The notes under the pieces are model-generated. The model had not been told where the DNA came from. It saw nothing but the letters and a program-made list of their open reading frames with translations, and made no database searches. 12,893 nucleotides of DNA, from assembly GCA_945900685.1 (NCBI GenBank), contig CAMDJS010000054.1, positions 1 to 12,893 on the forward strand, given 5' to 3'. Position 1 is the stretch's first letter. Every line of letters starts with the position of its first letter. Origin of the DNA: Bordetella parapertussis (lineage in GTDB: Bacteria; Pseudomonadota; Gammaproteobacteria; Burkholderiales; Burkholderiaceae_C). This document shows positions 6,683 through 12,893 of this stretch, one piece after another. A program made the position numbers and the translations under genes.

Positions 6683-7272
6683 AAAACATCACACGCCGTT
6701 TTGGTCTCATGCTCTTGCTTTGTTGCGGAGTGAACGTATTCGCGCAATCCACCTATCCCCAAGTTAAATTTGTCACCAATGTGGGGGACTTCGTGGTTGA
6801 GGTGTACACCGACAAAACACCCAAAACAGCAGACAATTTTCTAACCTATGTGCGTGACGGCCACTACAACAACACCATTTTTCACCGCGTCATCAATAAC
6901 TTCATGATTCAAGGCGGCGGTTACGACGCGAAATACAACGAAAAAACTTCCCGCCCTGCTATCAAGCACGAAGGCGTGGAAGCCAAGGCCAATGGTGCAC
7001 CGCATAACACGACAGGCACTTTGTCTATGGCCAGGACCAACAATCCGCACTCTGCCACGGCTCAGTTTTTTATCAACGTCAAAGACAACGATTTTTTGGA
7101 TCACCAGTCTGCCACTCAGCAAGGCTGGGGTTACGTGGCTTTCGGCAAAGTCATCTCCGGCATGGATGTGGTTAGCCGCATCAAGCAAATGCCCACTGGC
7201 CCAGGCGGCCCTTTTCCAAGCGATGTCCCCCAAACCCAAGTCCTTATCCAATCTGCAACCCTGGTGAAATAA
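6679..7272 (+). CDS. ppiA: Periplasmic peptidyl-prolyl cis-trans isomerase (cyclophilin type)
   Basis: Speeds proline cis-trans isomerisation in periplasmic proteins. The 197-residue protein has a signal peptide (MKNITRRFGLMLLLCCGVNV, cleavage after FA near residue 22) and a cyclophilin domain with TIFHRVI containing the catalytic Arg, FMIQGGGY, MARTNNPHSATAQFFINV and GWGYVAFGKVISGMDVV. The start ATG at 6679 overlaps the TPR stop by four bases. The cytoplasmic paralogue starts 2 nt after its stop. The two share long, nearly identical DNA stretches around the active site, so they look like a tandem duplication. The two-cysteine patch in the signal peptide (LLCCG) does not fit a lipobox well. 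Confidence 0.94.
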   Translation: MKNITRRFGLMLLLCCGVNVFAQSTYPQVKFVTNVGDFVVEVYTDKTPKTADNFLTYVRDGHYNNTIFHRVINNFMIQGGGYDAKYNEKTSRPAIKHEGVEAKANGAPHNTTGTLSMARTNNPHSATAQFFINVKDNDFLDHQSATQQGWGYVAFGKVISGMDVVSRIKQMPTGPGGPFPSDVPQTQVLIQSATLVK

Positions 7273-7274
7273 AC

Positions 7275-7781
7275 ATGTCTAATCCTCAAATCGAATTGCA
7301 TATCCAAGACCACGGCATCATCACTCTGGAACTTGATGCAGAAAAAGCGCCCAAGACTGTGGCGAATTTTTTATCCTATGTTGAAAATGGCCATTACAAC
7401 GACACCATTTTTCACCGCGTCATTCCCGGTTTCATGGTTCAAGGGGGTGGCATGGGCCCCGGCATGAAAGAAAAAAAAGTCGGCACCAAACTCGACAATG
7501 AAGCGAATAATGGTTTGAAAAACGATTGCTACACCGTGGCCATGGCACGCACCAATGATCCGCATTCAGCCACAGCACAATTTTTTATCAACCTCAAAGA
7601 CAACGATTTTTTAAACTTTTCCTCACCCACCGCTTCCGGTTGGGGATATGCGGTTTTTGGCAAAGTCATCAGCGGCACTGAAGTGGTGGACGCCATCGCT
7701 GAACTGCCCACAGGGCGTAGCGGTTTTCACGATGACGTGCCCAAGGAAGAGGTGTTGATCACCAAGGCTGTGTTGCTCTGA
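7275..7781 (+). CDS. ppiB: Cytoplasmic peptidyl-prolyl cis-trans isomerase (cyclophilin type)
   Basis: A 168-residue cyclophilin without a signal peptide, so it acts in the cytoplasm. It shows the full active-site set: TIFHRVIPGFMVQGGGMG with the catalytic Arg, VAMARTNDPHSATAQFFINL and GWGYAVFGKVISGTEVV. The length matches E. coli PpiB (164). It starts 2 nt after the periplasmic paralogue, with a weak GGTGA upstream, and is surely co-transcribed. lpxH starts 12 nt after its stop. Presence of both compartment versions side by side is common in Burkholderiales. Confidence 0.96.
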   Translation: MSNPQIELHIQDHGIITLELDAEKAPKTVANFLSYVENGHYNDTIFHRVIPGFMVQGGGMGPGMKEKKVGTKLDNEANNGLKNDCYTVAMARTNDPHSATAQFFINLKDNDFLNFSSPTASGWGYAVFGKVISGTEVVDAIAELPTGRSGFHDDVPKEEVLITKAVLL

Positions 7782-7793
7782 AAGCCACCAACC

Positions 7794-8603
7794 ATGCAAT
7801 CCATTGACTCACCGGCCATTCCTTTGCCAGATGAAGTGATGCGATTGGATTTGCGTGACAAAAACCATATCGTTTTTTTGTCAGATGTACATCTCGAGGT
7901 AAGCCAACATTCCACTTATTTGGCTTGGTCCAGCCACCTGAACTCGCTTCAGGCAGATGCCTTGTTCATTCTTGGCGATTTATTTGAAGTCTGGGTAGGT
8001 GACGACGTGTTGCATCACCCGGCAGCTGATTTTGAACGTCAGTGCTTGTCAGAAATTCTCTCTGTCAGTCAACGCATGCCTGTGTATTGGATGGTCGGCA
8101 ACCGAGATTTCCTGCTGGACACACAGGCTTGCTTGTCTGCAGGAATGCGTCCTATCCCCGACCCTTGTGTGGTCATGACTTCTCAAGAAGACTGGTTGCT
8201 CAGCCATGGGGATGCGCTGTGTTTGGATGACACCGCTTACCAAGCCTACCGGCGGGAAATACGATCCAGCGAATGGATCACACGGTTAAAGAACACATCC
8301 TTGAATGAGCGCATGGTTTTGGCCAAGGAACTCAAAGCACAAAGTCAGCTGAGCAAGTCTCAAAACACACTGTGGGCGGATGTCGATGCAGGGGCCGCTT
8401 TGCAATGGATGGATGCCACTCAAACATCAGTGTTGATTCACGGGCATACGCACCGACCCCAAGAACATCAACTCAGCGCCAGCCACCAGCGGATTGTGTT
8501 GAGTGACTGGGATGCGCAAGCGCAGCCGCCGAGATTGCAATCCATGCAATGGACACTCGGTCAAGGCTTTACCAGACAAAGCCTGACCGTACCTGCCGCC
8601 TGA
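7794..8603 (+). CDS. lpxH: UDP-2,3-diacylglucosamine diphosphatase
   Basis: Cleaves UDP-2,3-diacylglucosamine to lipid X plus UMP at the inner-membrane face, the fourth step of lipid A synthesis. The 269-residue metallophosphoesterase carries all expected Mn ligands: D31 and H33 (SDVHL), D62 (GDLFEVW), N103 (GNRDF), H138 (SHGD), and H216 and H218 (HGHTHRP). It is longer than E. coli LpxH (240) mainly through about 25 extra N-terminal residues. An internal ATG at 7839 (MRLDLRDKNH) would give a length closer to the family, and neither start has a strong Shine-Dalgarno. It is last in the TPR-ppi-ppi-lpxH cluster and ends 2 nt from the convergent DUF349 gene, with no obvious terminator between. 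Confidence 0.94.
   Translation: MQSIDSPAIPLPDEVMRLDLRDKNHIVFLSDVHLEVSQHSTYLAWSSHLNSLQADALFILGDLFEVWVGDDVLHHPAADFERQCLSEILSVSQRMPVYWMVGNRDFLLDTQACLSAGMRPIPDPCVVMTSQEDWLLSHGDALCLDDTAYQAYRREIRSSEWITRLKNTSLNERMVLAKELKAQSQLSKSQNTLWADVDAGAALQWMDATQTSVLIHGHTHRPQEHQLSASHQRIVLSDWDAQAQPPRLQSMQWTLGQGFTRQSLTVPAA
8564..8584. other. Perfect 7-bp hairpin near the end of lpxH
   Basis: AGGCTTT (8564-8570) and AAAGCCT (8578-8584) are perfect inverted copies around a 7-nt loop, inside the last codons of lpxH and just before the convergent junction. No U-tract follows on either strand, so it is not a classic terminator. It could slow RNA polymerase or stabilise an mRNA end, or be chance. Confidence 0.3.
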
Positions 8604-8605
8604 TT

Positions 8606-11524
8606 TCAGCGTCGCATCAATACCCTGAGTGCCTGCTGCAAGCGTTGAGCAGCCCCGGCTTCAAATGCTGCCTGCAACACCACCGCTGTATCCTGCGCCC
8701 AGGTTTGTGCAGGCGGCGGGTCATTGCGCTTGGTCAACAGTTGCAATTGCAAATTGCGACGTGCTTGTTGATGGTCTGCCGGCGTATTCACTTCTGCCGC
8801 CATTTCTAGTCGCAACAAAGCAGTGGACGCATCCCCGCTGGCAGACGATTGCAAAGCCTGTACCCAAGCCTGGCGTTGCGCCGCACTGACTCGGCTGCCA
8901 AGTTCCTTGACCTGCGGCAGTTGATCAGGCTGCCGATGTTGCCAAGCAGATAACAAGTGAACCAGAATTTCGCCATGGGCTTGCATGACGAGTTTTTTCA
9001 ATGCGTTTTCAGCCTGCTCTATGGCGTTTCTTTGGGCGCGAAATGCCGCATCGCCCAAACGCGGTCCACGGTCTGCAAATGCTTCGCGCGAGCGTGGTAC
9101 GTCTCTGTCGTTGCGTCTGCCCGGCGCGTCACGCTCATTACGGCGCGCGCCTGGCTTGTCGCCGAAACGACCAGGGGCAGCAGGTTCTGTTTTCTTTTGT
9201 CCGGGTCTGTCGTCACCTCGCACCGCCACTACCTTTTTGGCAGGTGCAGGCGTTTTAATCACAGGTGCAGGCCTTGACTCGGGTGTTTGAGTATCGACGT
9301 CAATTTCGTCAGTGCTCAGCGCTTGGGTTGTTGCTTGTGCTTCATCTGCGGGGGGTTCAGTGTGTGCCACATCTTGGTTTTGCAAATCAGGCTCTGGTGA
9401 TTGCTCAGTGGCTGCAACAACGGCGCTTTCCTGAGGCGCAGCATGCGGCTGGCTTGGGGCTTCTTGCGGGGGCGCAGCAGCCTCTTTGCCGCTCATGACA
9501 TGGTTAAGGTGCTGCATGGCTTGGCGAATCAGAGCCACATCACCTTGCGCGATGGCTTTCTCCAGCGCTTGGGAAGCATCAAGCACTGTCTGGTCATGCG
9601 CGGACAAAGCATGGGCTTGAACGCTCCGTTCTTGGGTCTTGCGCTGGAAGGCTTCATCCAATGGTTGACGAAATGCATCCCACAATTTCTGCGCCAGCTT
9701 GCGATCCAAAGCCACCGCTTGAGACTCCACTTGCCAACGCTGCTGCAAAGCCTTGACCGCATCAATTCGGAGCATGGGCGCAGCAGCCAATTGCTTGGCC
9801 TCTTCGATCATGGCGCGGCGCAGGCTCACGCTGGCTTGTTGGGCTTGCTCGAGCGCTGCATGTGCCAGCGACATGGCTGCTTTCCATTGCGCTTGCATTT
9901 CAGCAAACGTTTTCTCACTCAAGTGACCGCTGTTACGCCATCTTTCTGAGAATTGATGCAATTCACGCGCTTGCTTTTTCCAATCCGTATTGCCTGCATG
10001 AGCTTGCGTCCAATTCGCCACTTCAGCCAATAAAGCCAAACGCTGATATCTGTGCGCCTGAGATTCAGCCTTGGCTTTTTCAAGCCATTCCTGCACAAAA
10101 GGGTAAGCACGGTTACAGGCTTGGTCAAATCGTTTCCAAAGCGCATGGTTTGGCTGTCCACCTTGATCGGTTTGCTTCCAAGCCTCGCGCAACTGACGCA
10201 GTGACTCTTGCAATTTACGTCCGGTGACCACAGGAATCCACTCTGTGACTTCGCTGGAAGCTGCTGGCTTTTTAGACTTAGATTTGGTTTTGACAACCGG
10301 TTGCTCTTCCGGGCTTGGTTCGGCGCTTGGCTGCGTGATCTCGGAGCTATCCGCTTGGGCAGCATCAGAAACAGGGGATGTTTCAACGCTATCGCTGGCA
10401 GCTTGAACTTGCTCAAGCGCAGCAACTTCAGCGGCAGGTTTGGCAGGTTTGAGCAAGGCCTCCGCTTTGGCGACCAATTCGGTACGCAACTGGTCAGCAC
10501 GCCAGCGCTGCCAGCCTTCAAGTTCTCCCGCTTTGGTTAAAGCTTGCTGAGCCAATGTATCGAGTTCATGGCTCAACAACTTGGCATGCGTTTTCAAAGC
10601 TTGGCGCAAAGCAGTTGCTGCAGCGGTGGTGGCTTTGCTGTGTCCCAAGGCCAATTCAGCCTCGAGTGTCTGAACCAACTGATTGACCGTTTCACCGGCC
10701 TGCGCCTGTAACGCTGGGTCAACGGAAGGTTTTGGGGCGGCGGGAGCACTTGATTTGACAGTCTCTCCACGCAACAAACGCAATTGATCAGCCCAAGCAG
10801 GCACACCCGGCAGGGGAAGTTGTGCATCACTGGCGGCAGCTTGCGTTTGATCCAAGGCAGCAGAAAAAGCTTCCCACACCACTTGAATGTGCTGGGCGCC
10901 TTCATTCAGTATGACTGGGTATTTGGGGTCAACGCTTTGCCAATGCTTATCCTCCAGCAACGCATGCCATTCACTGATGAACCTTTGCATATCGGCAGCC
11001 AGTGTCGGCTTGGATTCGACCGCCTCGGTCCATGACTTGGTGGACAGCACCTCAATGCGTTGCGCCAACAAAAGTGAGGCTTCGCGCAAAACCTGAGAAC
11101 GGTGCGCCAAGTCTTCGATATGTTTGACCAAATCAGCCAATGTCAATCGCAAACTGGCCAGCGGTTCGCGCGATAGCGGCGCACCGACTTTGGCTGAGTC
11201 GCGCGCCCAAGCCATGGCGTCAGCGACATTTAATTTTTGGTTTGTAAGTAAAGCGTTGGCCTTTTGTGCCCACTCGTCTGCGAGCGCATCTTGGTTTTTT
11301 GAACGACGCAGATCTTCAATTTTTTCTTTGACGGGTTTGGCAGCACCTTTGTCTCGGGCACTCAATTCTTTGAATACCTGCTGAAGTAATTCCAAGGTCG
11401 GTTCACTGGCAAGCCAGTCGCGTATGCGGCTCATGCGTTCGCTGGAAGTCGCGGCTGTCAATGCGCCGCCGGTCTGGTTATCCAAAGCGGACAAATCAAG
11501 GGAACTGTTGTTAGGGGTGTTCAC
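8606..11524 (-). CDS. DUF349-repeat protein with Arg-rich disordered region
   Basis: A 972-residue cytoplasmic protein. After LDNQTGGALTAATSSER (about 14-30), conserved in Burkholderiales homologues as I recall them, comes a helical, coiled-coil-like part to about 358, then an Ala/Pro/Glu/Ser linker ending in KTKSKSKK. At least two, probably three, DUF349 units follow, near 436-505 (LREAWKQ...LWKRFDQACNRAY), 518-578 and 587-650 (LQQRW...LWDAFRQPLDEAF). A long acidic Pro/Ala-rich region (about 680-765) leads to a basic stretch (about 785-820, GRFGDKPGARRNERDAPGRR) resembling Arg/Gly-rich RNA-binding tails, then a C-terminal helical domain. The function of DUF349 is not established. The GTG at 11524 is chosen because the first in-frame ATG (11647) lies inside the divergent transglycosylase gene, and the next ATG (11434) would cut the conserved start. 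Its Shine-Dalgarno is weak. Confidence 0.85.
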   Translation of the reverse strand: MNTPNNSSLDLSALDNQTGGALTAATSSERMSRIRDWLASEPTLELLQQVFKELSARDKGAAKPVKEKIEDLRRSKNQDALADEWAQKANALLTNQKLNVADAMAWARDSAKVGAPLSREPLASLRLTLADLVKHIEDLAHRSQVLREASLLLAQRIEVLSTKSWTEAVESKPTLAADMQRFISEWHALLEDKHWQSVDPKYPVILNEGAQHIQVVWEAFSAALDQTQAAASDAQLPLPGVPAWADQLRLLRGETVKSSAPAAPKPSVDPALQAQAGETVNQLVQTLEAELALGHSKATTAAATALRQALKTHAKLLSHELDTLAQQALTKAGELEGWQRWRADQLRTELVAKAEALLKPAKPAAEVAALEQVQAASDSVETSPVSDAAQADSSEITQPSAEPSPEEQPVVKTKSKSKKPAASSEVTEWIPVVTGRKLQESLRQLREAWKQTDQGGQPNHALWKRFDQACNRAYPFVQEWLEKAKAESQAHRYQRLALLAEVANWTQAHAGNTDWKKQARELHQFSERWRNSGHLSEKTFAEMQAQWKAAMSLAHAALEQAQQASVSLRRAMIEEAKQLAAAPMLRIDAVKALQQRWQVESQAVALDRKLAQKLWDAFRQPLDEAFQRKTQERSVQAHALSAHDQTVLDASQALEKAIAQGDVALIRQAMQHLNHVMSGKEAAAPPQEAPSQPHAAPQESAVVAATEQSPEPDLQNQDVAHTEPPADEAQATTQALSTDEIDVDTQTPESRPAPVIKTPAPAKKVVAVRGDDRPGQKKTEPAAPGRFGDKPGARRNERDAPGRRNDRDVPRSREAFADRGPRLGDAAFRAQRNAIEQAENALKKLVMQAHGEILVHLLSAWQHRQPDQLPQVKELGSRVSAAQRQAWVQALQSSASGDASTALLRLEMAAEVNTPADHQQARRNLQLQLLTKRNDPPPAQTWAQDTAVVLQAAFEAGAAQRLQQALRVLMRR

Positions 11525-11606
11525 GGCTGTCAGTGGCTCAGTTGTACCCGAATGGGCTAAGCACTCTATTGTGACAGGGCTCAGGGCTAAAGCATAAAAT
11601 GCGGTA
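11525..11606. promoter_or_regulatory. Divergent intergenic region between DUF349 gene and transglycosylase
   Basis: Eighty-two bases must hold promoters for both genes. The rightward promoter is clear (see 11571-11600). For the leftward gene I see no good -35/-10 pair, so its promoter may overlap the rightward one or lie inside the transglycosylase gene. Confidence 0.5.
11571..11600 (+). promoter_or_regulatory. Strong candidate sigma-70 promoter for the transglycosylase gene
   Basis: GTGACA (11571-11576, five of six) and TAAAAT (11595-11600, five of six) are spaced by 18 bp. A start of transcription about 7 nt after the -10 would fall at 11606-11608, on the ATG itself, so the mRNA may be leaderless or nearly so. 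Confidence 0.55.
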
Positions 11607-12428
11607 ATGCAACTTTTGGAAACATTCAAAGACACAGTCAAAGTCATTCTGACTGATATCGGTCAGGGCTTTTTCTTGATCACGCACAGCGGACTGGCCT
11701 TTCTGGGCTTGGGCGTGTTTTGTTTTCTGCTCATATTCAGTACCCAAGCCGATTTGAGGGATAACGTCGAAGTTCAATTGATCGATTGGTTGCAAAACCG
11801 ACATGGATTGGATTTCGGCTTCAATGAAGACGCAGACGCAGTGGACCGCGCCACCGCCATAGATCCCCAGGATTTACCCAAGGAACAAGCTGCTATTGCG
11901 CTTTGGTTAAGCCGCAAATACCGCGTAGCGCCTGAACCCATCAGCGCTTTGGTGGCCGAGGCCTATGAAATCGGCCCACCTAAAAAGATCGACCCCACAC
12001 TCATTCTGGCGGTGATGGCCGTGGAATCTAGTTTCAATCCATTCGCACAAAGCAGCATGGGCGCGCAAGGACTGATGCAAGTGCGCACGGATGTGCACAC
12101 CCTCAAGTACGACAACTTTGGTGGCGAGTTTGCCGCCTTTGACCCGATTGCCAATTTGCGTGTGGGTGTTGCTGTTTTGAAAGAAGCCATCGACCGCAAC
12201 GGCGGCATTGAACCAGGCCTGCGTCAGTATGTAGGCGCAGGCAACAGCGGTGAGGATGGCGGCTATGTACTCAAAGTTCTGGCCGAGCAACAACGCCTCA
12301 AGGATATTGCCAGCGGTAAGCAAGTCTCTACCGTCAGCTCCAAAACACCAGCCGAAAACGGGCTTGTCGATCTGTGGGACAAAGCCAAAATTCTCAGCCC
12401 CTTTAATCCGGCCGATGACAAACCCTGA
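11607..12428 (+). CDS. Membrane-anchored SLT-family lytic transglycosylase
   Basis: Predicted to cleave peptidoglycan between MurNAc and GlcNAc, forming 1,6-anhydro ends. The 273-residue protein has a short cytoplasmic N-terminus, one membrane segment (about 28-45, [16 protein letters not shown]) and then a periplasmic SLT domain. Key motifs are [17 protein letters not shown] (129-145) with catalytic Glu140 and GAQGLMQV (152-159); a Tyr-Val-Gly-Ala (208-211) stands where many family members have AYN-G. The N-terminal 28 residues lack a normal signal peptide, so it is probably an uncleaved anchor. The ATG at 11607 has no Shine-Dalgarno and sits where transcription should begin. It diverges from the DUF349 gene and is followed 20 nt later by glyA. 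The family is clear; the exact subfamily is not. Confidence 0.92.
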   Translation: MQLLETFKDTVKVILTDIGQGFFLITHSGLAFLGLGVFCFLLIFSTQADLRDNVEVQLIDWLQNRHGLDFGFNEDADAVDRATAIDPQDLPKEQAAIALWLSRKYRVAPEPISALVAEAYEIGPPKKIDPTLILAVMAVESSFNPFAQSSMGAQGLMQVRTDVHTLKYDNFGGEFAAFDPIANLRVGVAVLKEAIDRNGGIEPGLRQYVGAGNSGEDGGYVLKVLAEQQRLKDIASGKQVSTVSSKTPAENGLVDLWDKAKILSPFNPADDKP

Positions 12429-12448
12429 TTTTTTTCAACGGAGAAACC

Positions 12449-12893
12449 ATGTACTTACGCTCGCAACTGATGGCCCAAACTGACCCCGAACTGTGGGCTG
12501 CCATTCAGCATGAAAACCAACGCCAAGAGCACCATATCGAATTGATTGCGAGTGAAAACTACGCCTCGCCTGCAGTCATGCAAGCGCAAGGCACGCAGCT
12601 CACCAACAAGTACGCCGAAGGGTACCCGGGCAAGCGTTATTACGGCGGCTGTGAACACGTCGATGTGGCCGAGCAACTCGCCATCGAACGGGCCAAACAA
12701 TTGTTCGGCGCAGACGCGGCCAATGTGCAGCCGCATTGCGGCGCATCGGCCAACCAAGCGGTGTTTCTGGCGTTCTTAAAACCGGGTGAAACCATCATGG
12801 GTATGAGTTTGGCCGAAGGCGGTCACTTGACCCACGGCATGCCTTTGAATTTGTCCGGCAAGTGGTTCAAGGTGGAAAGCTACGGCTTGAATG
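12449..12893 (+). CDS. glyA: Serine hydroxymethyltransferase, N-terminal part (partial at right edge)
   Basis: PLP enzyme converting serine and tetrahydrofolate to glycine and 5,10-methylene-tetrahydrofolate. The first 148 residues are present and match GlyA closely: [71 protein letters not shown] and [12 protein letters not shown]. The usual PHSGSQAN phosphate-binding segment reads PHCGASAN here, a variant I recall from Comamonadaceae GlyA. The start ATG has GGAG (12440-12443) 5 nt upstream. It lies 20 nt after the transglycosylase stop with no hairpin terminator between, so read-through is likely even if glyA also has its own promoter. The catalytic lysine lies beyond the window. Confidence 0.97.
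   Translation, partial: MYLRSQLMAQTDPELWAAIQHENQRQEHHIELIASENYASPAVMQAQGTQLTNKYAEGYPGKRYYGGCEHVDVAEQLAIERAKQLFGADAANVQPHCGASANQAVFLAFLKPGETIMGMSLAEGGHLTHGMPLNLSGKWFKVESYGLN

Noticed and set aside
9401..9949. 182-codon plus-strand open frame opposite the DUF349 gene
   Set aside because: Antisense shadow of a GC-skewed, Ala/Gln-rich coding region; no SD and no recognisable protein features.
11525..11647. Longer DUF349 protein from the ATG at 11647
   Set aside because: It would overlap the start of the divergent transglycosylase and its promoter; the extra residues look like translated promoter DNA.
12449..12893. GlyA PHCGASAN instead of PHSGSQAN as a damaged active site
   Set aside because: From memory this variant occurs in GlyA of Comamonadaceae, so it is probably a lineage trait rather than a defect.
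1..12893. CRISPR array, insertion sequence, toxin-antitoxin or phage-defence genes
   Set aside because: No regularly spaced repeats, transposase, or defence-type domains were seen on either strand within the window.

Overview
This window looks like a stretch of Betaproteobacteria chromosome, most likely order Burkholderiales and probably near Comamonadaceae. The evidence is the protein flavour of AccA, LysC, CysS, the DUF349 protein and GlyA, and the gene order cysS - HhH-GPD glycosylase - accA - tilS - lysC - tRNA-Ser next to TPR - ppi - ppi - lpxH. This assignment comes from recognition of families and gene order, not from a database search. Most of the window is well-packed core housekeeping sequence.

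Layout, left to right. (1) Positions 1-569 are unlike the rest. They hold the start of a small secreted, Glu/Arg-rich, probably coiled-coil protein on the minus strand (GTG start at 241, running off the left edge). Next come about 300 gene-free bases with a guanine-rich segment able to form a G-quadruplex, a perfect 12-bp tandem repeat, and the tRNA terminator. This side touches the 3' end of a tRNA gene, the usual side for island integration. (2) Positions 570-5976 form one minus-strand operon read right to left: cysS, a DNA-3-methyladenine glycosylase, accA (TTG start), tilS (short form), lysC (with a probable internal beta-subunit start), and tRNA-Ser(GCU) only 11 nt after lysC. (3) Positions 6122-8603 form a plus-strand cluster diverging from cysS: a periplasmic TPR protein, a periplasmic cyclophilin and a cytoplasmic cyclophilin (tandem paralogues), and lpxH (lipid A synthesis). 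(4) Positions 8606-11524 hold a 972-residue DUF349-repeat protein on the minus strand, converging on lpxH with a 2-nt gap. (5) Positions 11607-12893 hold a membrane-anchored SLT-type lytic transglycosylase diverging from the DUF349 gene, then glyA, cut by the right edge.

How the genes work together. The minus-strand operon mixes translation (CysRS, TilS, tRNA-Ser) with lysine/threonine precursor synthesis (LysC), fatty-acid initiation (AccA) and alkylation repair. TilS consumes lysine, whose pathway starts with the next gene, lysC. The plus-strand cluster is envelope-directed: periplasmic folding, lipid A and murein turnover.

I did not find a convincing unknown multi-gene system. The parts that most deserve a second look are the left-edge accessory segment, the DUF349 protein with its Arg-rich disordered region, and several non-standard translation starts (GTG, TTG, internal ATG, and a possible leaderless mRNA).
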